From: Isoetes taiwanensis
Lineage: Eukaryota > Streptophyta > Lycopodiopsida > Isoetales > Isoetaceae
Direction of reading: 5' to 3'
Length of the DNA: 64,000 nucleotides
NCBI GenBank assembly: GCA_021234155.1
Contig: JAJEKV010000086.1
Span: 1,614,001 to 1,678,000, forward strand
Below the pieces are notes generated by a model. The model searched no databases. It was not told the DNA's origin and saw only the letters and a program-made list of their open reading frames with translations. Shown piece after piece: positions 42,454 to 54,023 of the stretch. Every line of letters starts with the position of its first letter. Positions within the stretch are counted from its first letter, which is position 1. Made by a program: the position numbers and the translations under genes.

Positions 42454-43341
42454 CTAGAACTTCCTTCCCAAGAGGTAGTGCCTCCAAATTTTTAGCGCCC
42501 TGATAACTGCAAGCAATTCTTGATCGTGCGTTGGGTAGCGCGTTTCGGCATCGTTCATCTTCCTGGAATCATACGCTACTACTCGCTCTTCCTGCATGAG
42601 CACTGCACCTGTGGCTATCTTACTTGCATCTGTCGCCACCAACTTGTCTTTCTCTGGGTCTGGCAGGGTCAAGACGGGGGCGGTTGTCAAAGCTTCCTTC
42701 AACAATTCAAACCCTGCTTGGGCTTTCTTGTGCCAATGATCTGCCCAATCTTTCACCTTTTCCGCCCTCGTCAAGTCTGTTAGTGGGGCTGCTATCTTTG
42801 TGAAGTTCTTCACAAACTTCCTGTAATACCCTGCTAGACCAAGAAAATTTCTGACCTCATGGACATTCTTCAGTGCCGGCCACTGAATCACTGCTTCAAT
42901 CTTGGCGGGATCCGTCGAAATTCCTTTTGCTGAGATCACATGCCCCAGGTATTCTACCTTCTCCGTTGCGAAGTGGCACTTCGACAACTTGGCGTACAAC
43001 TGGTGCCTCCTTAGCTTCTCAAGCACTTTCCTTAGATGTTGTGCGTGTTCTTCAAGGGATCTGCTATACACCAAAATGTCATCAAAGAATACTATCACAA
43101 AGATGTCCAAGAACTCCCTGAAGATGTCGTTCATGAGTCTCATGAACGTTGCTGGGGCATTCGATAAGCCGAAAGGCATTACCGTGAACTCATAATGCCC
43201 ATACCGCGTTCTGAAGGCGGTTTTATGGATGTCTTCTTCCTTTATCCGGATCTGATGATAGCCTGACCTTAAGTCAATTTTGAAGAAGACTCTTGCCTCT
43301 TGGAGCTGATCCATCAAGTCATCTGATCTGGGGGAGCGCAT
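42454..43341 (-). pseudogene. Second gypsy: reverse transcriptase and RNase H
   Basis: Open 295-codon stretch on the minus strand: the palm of the RT ([26 protein letters not shown]) with the catalytic FFDDILVYS near 43080, the connection domain, then RNase H starting [11 protein letters not shown] (about 42625). A stop at 42452-42454 separates it from the RNase H end, and frame changes separate it from the RT fingers at 43370-43792. Sequence quality is good at catalytic sites, so decay is recent compared with the gypsy at 1-2393. Confidence 0.94.
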
Positions 43342-43369
43342 ACTTATTCTTGATGGTATGCTTATTCAA

Positions 43370-43820
43370 CTACCTATAATCTATGCACATCCTCAAGCTG
43401 CCATCCTTCTTCTTGACGAAAAGAATGGGTGCCCCAAATGGTGAGACGCTAGGTCTAATGAAGCCTAGGTCGAGCAACTCCTGCAATTGCTTCTTTAGCT
43501 CCGTCAGCTCCTGCGTCGTCATTCTGTATGGAGCCTTGCTCGTCGGCTTCGTTCCTGGTTCGAGTGCTATCTCACACTCGACTCCCCTGTAAGGAGGGAG
43601 GTGCTCAATCTCATCCGGGAAGAGATCGTGGAACTCCGTGATCAACTTAGCTATTTGCTTGGGCAACTTGCTGAACACCTTATCTTCCTTGCTTTCCTCT
43701 GCTTCGGGCTCTTCGATCTCAAGCTTGAAGATATATGCCACCTGCTCGCTCTTTATGCATTTGAGCAGCCGTTTACTAGACATACACTGCATGATGGGAA
43801 CAACTTCTTTACCTGTGATC
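43370..43820 (-). pseudogene. Second gypsy: RT N-terminal part
   Basis: Minus-strand frame with the RT fingers: [54 protein letters not shown] ending in a stop just before 43370. It links protease and the RT palm and is separated from each by a frame change. Confidence 0.92.
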
Positions 43821-44309
43821 TCAATGATCTTGCTGTCGGGTTGTGAGGGTCACCTTCCGCTTTCCACAATCAATGATGGCCCCTGCTGGTCCAAGATACT
43901 CCATTCCTATGATCAAGTCGTACTTCCTGATACCCATCACTTCTGCCCCCATCTGGATATTAATCCGTGGCAAGTCGATGTTGAAGTTTATTCTCTTGCC
44001 TGCCTTCTGCCTTACTGCTCCACTTGCTAGGACTATGGGCCTTGGCTTTGACTTCAATGGTTTCAACTTCAACATCTCTACCATTCTTGGGGACGCAAAG
44101 TTGTGGCTACTTCCCGAGTCTATCAGGACTATGAAAGACTTGGCCTTGGCCTTCCCTACTGTGGAAATTACCTTATACTGATTCTCTGCTTGTTCTGTAT
44201 CTATGGCAGCAAAAATGTGACACTCACCCTGAATATAGTCGCGTGCTGCCTCGCCGTCGTCGTCAGACGGAGTGTCCCATCCACCCAACTTCGCTAGCGA
44301 TGCGCTCAT
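43821..44309 (-). pseudogene. Second gypsy: retropepsin-like aspartic protease
   Basis: Minus-strand frame with the active-site motif VLIDSGSSHNF (about 44130; DSG in place of the common DTG/DSG, acceptable) and the later hydrophobic YDLIIGMEYLGP (about 43920). It processes the Gag-Pol polyprotein in an active element. Upstream it overlaps the gag remnant in another frame. Confidence 0.88.
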
Positions 44310-44703
44310 GACGAAGGGGCAGTTCGCACCCGAAGCAAAGCTGCTTCTCTACGCACTCCTGTCTCTTCTCCTTGGGCATTGCTTGCAAGAAGGACCGCAC
44401 TGCTTTGGAGTAGTTTGACCCCTCCTGCTTGTCCTTGAAGGACACCTGCTTCCTCTCCTGGTGCTTCCCATGGTTGCCACTATATGGGGCTTTAGCTGGA
44501 CCTGGGCTGGCTGCTCTAGGGCTATAACTCCCTGTTGCCTTGCCTTTATCCTGGTAATACTGTTGCCTCTGTCCGCTGTTCTGAGGCCTCGTTCCTTGCA
44601 AGCTTGCAGATCTCCGCATTCAATCCTTCAATATAGCTCTCCACTGCGTGCTTTTCACTCAACTTTGGCACATTGTAACGGTTCTGGCTACTTGATGGGC
44701 CAG
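44263..44703 (-). pseudogene. Second gypsy: gag C-terminal remnant with zinc-knuckle trace
   Basis: Minus strand. 44700-44620 reads as the gag YIEGL...EICKLA segment, followed by a frameshift, a Gln/Pro/Gly-rich basic stretch and the remnant of a CCHC knuckle (LCFGCELP, about 44335). Homology stops at about 44703, and the N-terminal part of gag and the 5' LTR are not found in the window. Confidence 0.72.
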
Positions 44704-46422
44704 TATACGTACTCATATACGTATATACATGTTTGACATGCATGCAAAATAGAACATGCATGCAGAACTAAAAATAAGCAAAAGCTTTATAAATGAGAGA
44801 GGCAAATTGAGAAAGGAATTTTAGAAGCTTTTTAGAAGCTTTTTGGAGACGTGGACTAGAGGCCGTGCTTTTTGGAGGAATTGCATCAGAGTTGTGGAAT
44901 CCACAGCTTGAAGATTCAGCATTGATCTCTCTAATTTCCAGGTGGGGTTTTGGATTTTGTGATTCAATTTGATGTCTGCACAAGCTGCCACAAATCTATT
45001 TCTGCATGCTTTTGTTAAATGCCTACTGAGAGGAAAGCTTGATCACATACCTGTAACCTGGATCGATTAGATAGAGGCATAAGTGTGGCAGTTAAAGAAT
45101 CGATTTATATTTCAAGAGGGCTGATTTGTAATGCGAGAAGAAAGGCAGACAGAGGAAAAAGGGTGTCGAGTTGCTGCATCCAGGCCTCAGAGGTGTACAG
45201 AAATGGCTTTGCTCCACCGAAACTTTGCTGGCAAATAGTGGATCCTATATCTAAATCAAGCGAGAACTGCATCGGAAAAGGCCGATTCAGACTTAGAGGG
45301 GCCGAACTGCCCTGTGCAGCAGTGAATTAGAGAAATCAGAAGCTCTCCAGAGCTGCCAGAATTAAACTAAATGGCCACCTGATTCATGAGAAAACAGGTC
45401 GAAATTGCTTCTAAACAGCCGAATTGGGGATTTTGAGTGCCGATTTGGACTGGGAAAGGCTTTAATCTGTGAAATCGATGCCTTTTGGAGAAGAGCCCAA
45501 CTGCCCAAGCAGACCCGAATCCACCAGGAACACTTCGATTTAGCTTTTGGATTGGCCGATTTGGCCTTAGATGTTCCTGGCCATGCCTAATCAGGCAGGT
45601 TGTTGCCCAGAAAGACTCCTCTGTGCATGTGCAGGTTGGAAGGCCGGACCCAACAGTGGGTCTGCGTTTGTTTGCTCTTTGCTATTTTTATGACTTGTTT
45701 GTTCTTGTTGTTATTTTTGTACTTTTTGTCTTATGTTATTTAACAAAGCTGGTGGTTAGAGGAAAATAGGAAATATAAGGAGCCGGATGAAGCACAGATT
45801 ATTCAGAGGGTAAATCTGGGTGAGCTGCAAGCGGTTTGGGATAATACAATAGACAGAGATATGTAATGACTTAATTGCTTGGGGTAACAGTTGTGGGGGA
45901 ATAATGCGTAATTTAACATCCATAAGAATAACATCTTAGGCATGAGCAAATGTTTAAATCTATAATTGAATAGCTAAGGAAATTGTGACGGCTTGTTCCT
46001 GGAGATGGGGCATAGCCTGGGATCAGTGGACAAGGCTTACCGACAGTTGTGGTCAAAAGACGACGTGTATTTTAAGGTTGTAAGCACAGAAGTACAAGAC
46101 TCCACATTACTTGTCTCGATAAATTAGTTAGCTACGAAAGTGGAACTTAATATTAAAAAATCTTGAAACCATATCTAAGGAAGCTTAAGTAAATAATATG
46201 GTGAAGTGAGTACTGCATCGACCTTACAAGGGTGGTTTGAGCACGCTACATCAACATTTGAGTTGTCATTATGGTTTTCATCATCGATCTAGCTACTTCG
46301 GCATGATTAGGTTGTATGGGCAACCTCGATGAGGGCTAAGAGTATGATCTAGGCACATTATAGTAAATTCTCTAATAAACACACGTCATGGTCTTTGAAC
46401 TGCTCCACTGTCGTTCTTGATA
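44704..46422. other. Unassigned sequence between gypsy gag and piggyBac
   Basis: Begins with ATACGTA/TATACGTATA and ATGCATGC runs (44705-44765). No gene or terminal repeats recognised. Open frames at 45085-45330 and 45405-45770 match nothing I know. It presumably includes the element that cut the gag gene and the outer part of the piggyBac element. Confidence 0.3.
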
Positions 46423-47600
46423 TTATGTATGTACTTGGAACCTCCGGGGTCGGACTTCTAGGTTCGGTGGCCTGGGTTGTTCCGGCATGACTTGTTCTAT
46501 GTTCTTTGTATTTGTGCTCTGTGAGACATTATGGCCTGGTGGAAGCTTCTTCACTAGGGCTGATACCGCATGAAATCCCAATCCCTCTTCTCGTTTGAGC
46601 TTGTCATAGATCTTAAATTGTAGACAATATCCAGAAGCCGAATCACATAAAGTCCAAAGCTGAATACCAAATTTATGAGGCTTCTTTGGATTGTAAATAC
46701 ATAAGGGATTCATGGCATTTCTCGATGGAATAATCCTCTCATCTACAGTCACCTGTTTACCTGGTGTATACAAGTCAATAAACTTTTTGTTCCATTCTTT
46801 CTCAACATTCTGAACTTGGAAAATTCTATACTCTCTTGTATTCTTATCATGAGGCCACAAATGATTGTCTCTCAAGTGAAAGAATCTTTTAATCTGTTGA
46901 GCTCTTTTGAGGGACATAAATCTGCCAAAGTTTGGCCAATTCACTACTCCAACTTCACCTGATTTCCAATAAGATTGAACTTTATTGTATGGATTTAGTG
47001 CCATGGCCACAATCAGACCCAAAAACCTGAACATGGTACTCACATCGACAGCAGACCAGCTCCTAATATTCTAAAATTTTTGTCTTGCTTTATTTCTCGC
47101 TTCATCTGCATACCTATTAGTCTCTTGACAGATCTGAGACATCAATGTATGTGAGAAGAAGCATGTGAACAACTGAAATGGAGACATTCTTTTTGTTCTT
47201 GTAGCTGGTCCTCTCTCAAGGTCATAAGAAGGAAGCTTGTGCAACAAATTATGAGGTAAAGAATCCTCACCAAGGGTCCATGTGGCAATTGTGGGCTCAG
47301 CTCCTGGCAATTCATCCTCATCCACATCTTCACGCAATGCTGGACCCTCTCTCTCAAGCTGCAAATCATCTCTTTCATGCAATTCCTCTTCCTCATCACT
47401 GGATATACAATCACCCTCGGGCGTATCTTCTCTCATACCAGAAGTAGATGCCACATTGCTTGCATCCTCTTCACTAATAGATCTTGATCTATTAGGGGGT
47501 TGTGTTTCAACATCAAAGGATTTACGTCCCTACTACCTTCCTTCTTCAAAGGTTGCAATTTCCTTTTCTTTGGTCTTCCTCGCTTACGAGTAGTAGCAAC
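46423..47600 (-). pseudogene. piggyBac-type transposase (DDE_Tnp_1_7), C-terminally truncated
   Basis: Cut-and-paste transposase of the piggyBac/PGBD family. On the minus strand an AT-hook (RKRGRPKKRK, about 47590-47560) and acidic regions precede the catalytic domain: FQLFTCFFSHTLMSQICQETNRYA (about 47180), WSAVDVSTMFRFLGLIVAM, VTVDERIIPSRN (first catalytic Asp at 46741-46743) and NPKKPHKFGIQLWTLCDSASGYC. The protein departs from the family right after LVKKLPPGH (about 46530), before the second conserved Asp, so it cannot be active. A stop at 47068-47070 and frame changes near 47450-47600 add to the damage. Confidence 0.88.
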
Positions 47601-48577
47601 AACCTACTCTTCATCAGATATGTGCTCACCATGTGGCTGATAATCAGCATCCTCGATCACATCCTCCACATCATCAATCTCATCTTCAATATCTTGCCCT
47701 TCACTCATAGCATCAAGTAACTCTTCTTCTACAATTTTTGGAGGCATTATATTCAAAGGTTCTATGAAAGAAATCTCTTCAACTATATTTTTGGAGATAA
47801 GAGTTTCTGCTTCAGATTTGGAAGAAAGAGGTGGCGAATTCAATACATCAGAAGGGGCTACAACAATTGGTAGAACTTGTTTTACAATAATTTGTGGTTC
47901 AGGGACGATATTTTCTGGAATTTGAGGAACTGGTTCAATTATATCAGGGTTTTAGTTACAGGTGTTGAAGCTTCGGCATGATAAAGAGCATGTTTAAAAG
48001 GAGAGAAATGTCTCTGGTCAGAGTATAAGAAACATCTCTGATCATTTGCATCAAAAGCCTCTCTTCTATTCTCAAATTTCATAAAGGAAGGAGTAGAAGA
48101 AGGCTATTGTATGGTCTTACCTTTTGGAGTGAAGAGGGAACCAATTGGTACATTGTCTTCATCCGGTTCTTCTTCTTCCAAATCTGTCTCCAAATCTTCA
48201 GTAGGCAGCTTCTTCTTCTCATTTGCATTACTTTTGGAGGGACTTGCACCGAGAATTTCATTGTTCTTCTCAGATTTTTCAGGGTTTGCATGGCTGTCTT
48301 CTGCTTCTGGCACCAAAAATCTCTCTATTTGGCTCCAATTTAACTTCATTTTATCTCCATCTGCTTCGAAATACACCTCAAATAACTTCTTCTTGCTGTC
48401 ATAAGAACAAATTTTCCCTAGAAGAGTCGCTTCTTCTGCAAATTCCAAGTATCTTTCCCTTGCCCATTCTTCACCAAATTCAAGCGCAGGTACCAAGATC
48501 ATACGTCCCTCTAAACCCTTGAAAAAAACATCACCATGTAGCCTCTTCTGTTGGCATTCCATTGCGACTGGAATCAA
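47601..48577 (-). pseudogene. N-terminal region of the piggyBac gene with Tudor-like domain
   Basis: Same direction and spacing as the transposase. 48577-48104 encodes a domain with GKICSYDSKKKLFEVYFEADGDKMKLNWSQIERFL, which resembles the beta-barrel Tudor/agenet-like repeats found upstream of some piggyBac transposases. A long acidic, Ser-rich linker follows, then 47843-47604 with another acidic run. Stops and shifts lie between (47930-48080). The likely start is the methionine near 48570. The fusion to the transposase is inferred from continuity and composition. Possibly a chromatin reader that guides insertion. Confidence 0.55.
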
Positions 48578-48957
48578 GAAAAATGGTGGAGTATAGCTTT
48601 AGAAAAAAAGGGAAGATCAGAGATGGGTCGTTCCTCCTCCAAAGCTCTGTTTCACAGAGCCAATTTTGGGGGAGAAACGGATCTTTTGGGGCTTCTCTCC
48701 CATCCGTCGATGAATTCAACGTGGCGTCTGGGACGCCGTCCGATAAAAAAATGAGGGCTTCATCTTCATTCGCGCCAATCTAATGATGGCGGTACTTCCT
48801 CTTTTTGCTTTTTTGGGAAAAGTTCATAGCTAACTAAAAAAGAAGCGGGAATTATTTTTAACGGACGCATAGAGTTGAGGGAAAAAAGGGGTAAAATTGC
48901 CCATTTTCAAATGATTATAACTTTAATAATCATTGTCCAAATGTTATGAAATTTTAT
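48578..48957. other. Unassigned, probably piggyBac 5' region
   Basis: No gene recognised. TIR of piggyBac type (CCCT... with TTAA) was looked for and not found. Confidence 0.3.
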
Positions 48958-48999
48958 AGAATAGAATAGAATATGATTTTATCGTCCACGGAGACCAAC

Positions 49000-50035
49000 T
49001 GGCCTATGGGACCCAAGTACAAAGAGAGAACAAAGCAGCGATATTACTACGGGATTAAAACCCCCCCACAGAAGGGTTTTTTGGGAAAAACCTTAGTAGC
49101 AATAAGGATGCTGACATACTGCACAATTATATACATAATCACAAGTACAGCTGAGGTTAATGTCGGACAGGGGGGCATAACTGAGTCCGCGTATCCATTA
49201 CCTCCGGAGGTACGATCCCAACAAGCCTACAGAGGCCGTGCTCAGTAGCTCATGCAAGGCCTGATGGGGCACAACTAACCGAGCATCCGAGGCCGGATAT
49301 CTTTGGTGCGCCGGGAAAGGCACGGAGGGCGTGACTTTCATCCTCAATGGCGCTCCTGACAAAGACAGCCGGACTCTGTCCTCACGCGGCTCCCGAATCC
49401 ATCTCCCCTGTCTCAATGCGGAGGTGGTGTGCACACTGTCGCGAATGGAAGCAATCACCGCGGCTTTTTCATGGGTAGATGGGTGCGCAGGTAGTGGTGT
49501 GGGCCCCTCGTGAGCATGGGATTAACACGCTATCGATAATTTGCCACCTTGACATGTGACAGGGGCCTCTGCATCCCAAAGCTTGGCCATGAAGCAAGCA
49601 TCCAAGTACTACTTCAAAGGCAGCGTTCCTTGGTGTATGCACGGTCCCACATCTGTGTGCCTGCACATTCCATAGCGAGAACCACCGGGCTTGCTTGTCT
49701 TTCAAAGCGAGGCTTTGTGAGTCGCGGGCCCCATCGCCCTTTGCCAAAGCAAGGTTGGGCAGCCGGGCTTCATCCATAGCCACCACCTTACGGGAAGTAA
49801 ATAATGTGACGTTCCGGCCACGACCCCTCAGTAATGGAAGGAAGCCTGTCTCCGGAGCAAGATCCGATATGGGACCGTGGGCTTCACTCCCAATTACGGG
49901 CCAAGAAGGCCTACATTGCCTGCTCTAGATCGTTCCAAGTGGTGAGGGATATCAGCGGCCCCCACATACGCCCCATAGAGGAGGACCCGGTTCAACCAAG
50001 GCCCCGAACAAGTGTGCTGATGACCCCATGCATGG
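49000..50035 (-). pseudogene. GC-rich LINE: degraded ORF2 C-terminal/3' region
   Basis: Minus-strand fragments with coding-like composition in shifting frames (49458-49198, 49786-49469). No named domain. A short inverted segment (AAAACCC...GGGTTTT, 49057-49090) lies near the 3' end. Confidence 0.5.
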
Positions 50036-51060
50036 CTACGCCTTGTAGCTGTTGTTTTGCATTACATACTGGGGCTTTCCGACTGCGGTGACGTAACTGA
50101 TGGATGCATCCCGGTGTGTGGTAGTAGAAAACTCAATGCCCAAATACTTATAAGGCCGAGCCACCTCCACTACACGCCCTGGTAAGTGAATGAGGGAAGG
50201 CGTGGATGCGGGATGATGGGACCAACAAAGCACCCTTGTCTTGGCCAAGTTAACTCTCATGTCGTGAATTGGCGAGAAAGTGTCCAAAGCATCCGGTGGC
50301 GTTGCATGTCCTCGGGGTATATGCGGCGAGGCCAACATCATCAGCATATATGAGTTGCGGATTATGTGATGCATCGTGGAGCCTCCCGTGCTTTCGGCTA
50401 GCCATTCTTCTAGCTGGTCAATGTACAAGCCGAAGAGCGTCGGGGATAGAGGGCAGCCACGGCACCCCAATGATACTAACAACGGGCTCCCGACGGTGTG
50501 AGACGGACGGGGCAAGCCTCAGATATGAGTCACGTATATAGCATTCGCGCAAGTCGGCGGGGTCCCTAGTCTGTCTCAATCGTCCCACAACTTAGCCTCC
50601 TGCCTTTGTGTCAAAAGCCTTTGCAAAATCCACAAAGCAACAAGACAGATTAAAGGCGTTGATTAGGCTATCCTCTATGAGTGTTCGCAGAGTGAAGATA
50701 TGGTCAATAGTAGAATGCGGGGCGGAAGCCCGCTGCGAGAGCCCGCACTTCTCCATCCTCTGCCCAAAGTGTCAGTCGCTGCTCAAGAATCCCGGCAAGC
50801 AACTTGGCAAAGACAGAACTGACCATAATGGTACGATAGTTGGCTGGGCTATGGGGGTCCCCTGCTTTGTATATGGGCACAACTCTACTGGTAGTCCAGT
50901 GCGGGGGGAAGCCTTCTTGCAATGCCCTGTTGAAGAGTGCTGTGAGAACTGGCACCATTGGGGGCCCGGCCCACTTGAGAAGCTCTGCCTGCATACCATC
51001 CAAATCTGCCTGCCTTCCGTTAGCGAGGCGTTGCAGGCCCATTATGACATCCCTTGATAA
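50036..51060 (-). pseudogene. GC-rich LINE: reverse transcriptase
   Basis: Minus strand. 51042-50704 holds DGMQAELLKWAGPP and the conserved RVVPIYKAGDP...NYRTI (RT block 1-2). 50700-50600 holds CFVDFAKAFD with the first catalytic Asp. 50515-50036 holds CRGCPLSPTLFGLYIDQLEEWL. The catalytic YADD is encoded at 50348-50337 in an adjacent frame. At least three frameshifts and a stop near 50703 disable it. The FGLYIDQLEEWL style occurs in EN-RT LINEs of green algae and early land plants, as far as I know. Confidence 0.85.
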
Positions 51061-51211
51061 TGACCAGTGCTAGGCTCTGCTCATGGAGAATACTGTGGTG
51101 CCCGCTTCCCATTGGGTCATCACAACCGCGCAAGTATCTCACCCATTGTTAGGGGTAATATTTCCCGTGGGGTCGCGGCAGAGCTTACTCAAGACCTTTC
51201 TCCGAAAGGTC

Positions 51212-52420
51212 CTAGGGTGGCGGTCTAGTAGAGCCGAACATCATGCTGGTGGTGCCGCAAGGTACCCGGCTTTCTTGGTCTTGAGGAAGGCCGGGCCGGC
51301 TCAAGGGCGAATGGTGGGGTTCAAAGACTTGGCGGAGCCATCGTTTCAGCTCCCGACATTCGTCATCGAACCAGTGATTGCGGGGGAAGGTGGTTGCAGC
51401 CCCTGTGGATCGTCGAGAGCGGCCTCTCCCAAAGCATCTGTCCCCTACCCTCAGAAGGAGCTGGTTCAGCTGGGCCGTCTGCTGTTGAAGTGTGGGGAGC
51501 TGCAGCACTCCTGGCAGCTCATGCTCAAGCATCCTCGCATAGACCGCCGCATGATCATAGTCCAGACGCAACCGTGGTACATGGGGTGTTGGGGCAATGG
51601 GTGCTCGGTTGGCCTGCCAATCTATCTGCAAGAACAGGGGCTGATGGTCGGAGTCTACTTCCTCGTCCCGGCCACCTGTCCCGACACTGAAGCGAGTGAT
51701 CAAGTGTAGGCATTGCTCGTCTGCTAGCACGTAATCCACCACACTGGTGCCGCCCCCCTGGTTCTCCTGTCTACAAGTGAAGCGGCTGGAGGACGGCCAC
51801 TGTGCCAGCCCATTGCAAATGACCAGGTCAAAGATACTGCCCAGCAACAGCAGCTGCCGGCCATACCGTGTCACCTGGCTGTCATCTGACGCCCTTGGCC
51901 AAACCATCTCTGCGGGGTCCATTTGCAATACATCCTCAGCTAGAGGTGCGAATTTTGGGATCTGCTCTGCCCCTGTGCGCGCATTGAAATCTCCAAGCAA
52001 CATGACCTTGCCCAATTGTCTGTACTGCTGTATGTCATCATATAGATCGACATAGGGCTCCTGCCTGTCCACATCCAAGTGCGTGTGGTAAAAGTTGCTC
52101 TCAGCATGTGGGAAGTAGCAAGCCGCCACAAAGAGAGGGCTGCCATCGCCGTTTCACAGACTTTCGTACCCACAATGTTTTGTTGTGCATGCGCCTTGCA
52201 ATGGGGAGACCGATTGGGCCAAAAGGTCGCCCCGGTAGTAACACGCAATTCCTCAGGTGTCCTCGTTTCCGGTGCACTCATTGAAGGCGGAGTAGCGGCT
52301 GGTATCTGGCAAATCAGGTAGCTTTGTGACCAAAGATGTTCCCATGTTTCCATGAGGAAGATAAGGTCCATGTCCATGGCGGCGGAATTGAGCTGTCCCC
52401 TTACGCCATGGAAAGCCACG
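51212..52420 (-). pseudogene. GC-rich LINE: APE-like endonuclease
   Basis: Minus strand. The long frame 52129-51212 contains VMLLGDFNARTG (catalytic GDFN, about 52000), SVVDYVLAD (about 51740) and DSDHQPLFLQI (catalytic SDH, about 51655), followed by a linker to the RT. The N-terminal part (about 52420-52130, DLIFLMETW) lies in shifted frames. Three hallmark motifs make the call firm. Confidence 0.88.
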
Positions 52421-52456
52421 GCAATTCGGGGATACCCGCCGAGGCACGATCCCTAT

Positions 52457-53380
52457 TTAGTGGCATGCATCGCCGCCTTCAGTGCAGTGGTAGTGGTGGT
52501 ACCGGGGGCGGCGGATGTGGATGCCTGTGCGGTGGGGCCCCTCGAGAGGGCACTTTTCGAGGGGCGGAGTGCCCGCATCCCCTGTTTGGTACTGAATTCC
52601 CGCATCCTTCCGGACCAACCATTTGCCCCTCCATGTCCGGCGGTAGTCCCCGACTTTGGCCAGCTCACGCCGCCGGGTCTCTTCTTTGTCTTTTGGGGTC
52701 AAGTCGGTCAATGTCTGCGAGCCGTGCCCTTCAACTTCCGGTCCCGGACGGGATGGCCACCCGCTCCGCCGCACGCTCTCAACTGTGAAGATGACCATCC
52801 CGGCGTCGGGCCATTTGAATTCCATGACGACTCGCCTTTTCAATGGTCACAGGTGCTGGGAACATCATCCGGTCCAAGATCTGTGTCTGGAGTCGGGAAG
52901 TGAGATGTTCTCCCGACTCCTCCGTCAGGCCTCGTACTACCACATTGCGACTCCTGCGTCTCTGTTCCTGGAGTTCGGCGGGGGCCGCACCAGGTGTTGG
53001 TTGAGGTGGGTGAGGCATAGGCTGTGGCCGGCACCTGGGTGGTGGCGGCCCGGCGTGATCTGATATGTCCGCAGCAGGTGTTGCAGGTTGACGCCTGGTG
53101 GGTTCGCGGGGTTGGTGTGTTCTTTGCTGTGGTTTCTGTTCTCTGGAGTCTGGAGCTCAGCTCTTGCAGGACGTTGTCATGTCTTGCCATCTCCCACGTG
53201 CAATGGCAGAGTTGCTCATGTGCCTCGGCCTGGAGGCCCTTGCCTTGCTGGGCAACGGCCGCCCGAAGCTCATGTAGCTCCCGATCTCGTGCTAAATCCT
53301 TACTCCGAAGAGCACTCAGTTCTGCCTGGCTAGCTTCCAAAGCAGCCTGGACTCCTTGTCTCACAGTGCTAGAAGCATTC
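52457..53380 (-). pseudogene. GC-rich LINE: ORF1-like protein (coiled coil and RRM-like)
   Basis: Minus strand. 53364-53180 encodes an Ala/Glu/Leu-rich coiled coil (LEASQAELSALRSKDLARDRELHELRAAV region). A frame change leads to RNVVVRGLTEESGEHL near 52960-52900, typical of the RRM of LINE ORF1 proteins, and then VVMEFKWPDAGMVIF (about 52835). Frameshifts separate the pieces. The coiled coil would trimerise the RNA chaperone. Confidence 0.65.
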
Positions 53381-53435
53381 GAAATCCAGTTGAGGGCATG
53401 TTTAGTTTTTAAAATCCAAAATTGGTATTTACATT

Positions 53436-54023
53436 ATGAGAATTATGGGTTTATGTGCTAGGGGGTCAGGGGGGACCAATTTTGGTCCATGGATCCAGAA
53501 TGGTCCCCGGGGCAACTCTAGTGTTAATGACGTCGATATTTCGATGGAGCCGGATGAGGAAGGGGAAGATCTTTTGGAGAACAAGGACCACATCTGGGAA
53601 GAGAAGCAGGAAACTACGGAAGAGGAAGTAGCAGTCAATCTTGACAAGGAAGTAGCCACTTCCACTAGTGTTGCGGAAAAGGCCTTGGGCAACCATATCA
53701 TGCTCTTCTTCCTTTCCGCTTTCAAGCAAGAACAAGTTCTATTCATTGCTAGGAATCTGGCTCCTGAGGTCGAGGCATCATGGTGGGCACTTCGTGCCTT
53801 ATCGACTTTGGCAGGCCACAAGAAGATCCACCACCGCACATTAACTCTTGTGCTGGTAAGACATGACTTAGCCATTGCCGCCCTGGGCCATGACATCGCC
53901 GCATGGATGAGCATGAAGTTGCTCATGGCAGCACCCTTGGCCACCGTCTTTTCGCTAGAGGTTGCATCCAGAGCTGCCCTCACCATCAGCCCAGACCTTA
54001 CTCCACCACCGACGACCACCTGA
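53436..54023 (+). CDS. Uncharacterised 195-codon open frame
   Basis: Uninterrupted plus-strand frame. It has an acidic segment (about 53545-53640), then a mostly helical Ala/Leu-rich half (HIMLFFLSAFKQEQVLFIARNLAP, ALRALSTLAGHKKIHHRTLTLVLVRHDLAIAALGHDI) and a proline-rich end. I do not recognise it. It lies between the 5' end of the GC-rich LINE and the H3-like pseudogene and might belong to the same locus as the latter. The start methionine could be at 53436 or 53445. Confidence 0.4.
   Translation: MRIMGLCARGSGGTNFGPWIQNGPRGNSSVNDVDISMEPDEEGEDLLENKDHIWEEKQETTEEEVAVNLDKEVATSTSVAEKALGNHIMLFFLSAFKQEQVLFIARNLAPEVEASWWALRALSTLAGHKKIHHRTLTLVLVRHDLAIAALGHDIAAWMSMKLLMAAPLATVFSLEVASRAALTISPDLTPPPTTT

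Larger units (their letters stand above)
48958..53400 (-). mobile_element. GC-rich EN-RT LINE with pentanucleotide tail
   Basis: A LINE on the minus strand: ORF1 (about 53380-52457), endonuclease (about 52420-51212), reverse transcriptase (51060-50036), a 1-kb degraded 3' part and a tail of (ATTCT)n at 48958-48973 in place of poly-A. It is much richer in GC than its flanks and than the L1 element. Simple-repeat tails suggest a non-L1 clade, but the clade cannot be fixed by eye. Outer boundaries are approximate and no target duplication was identified. Confidence 0.82.
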
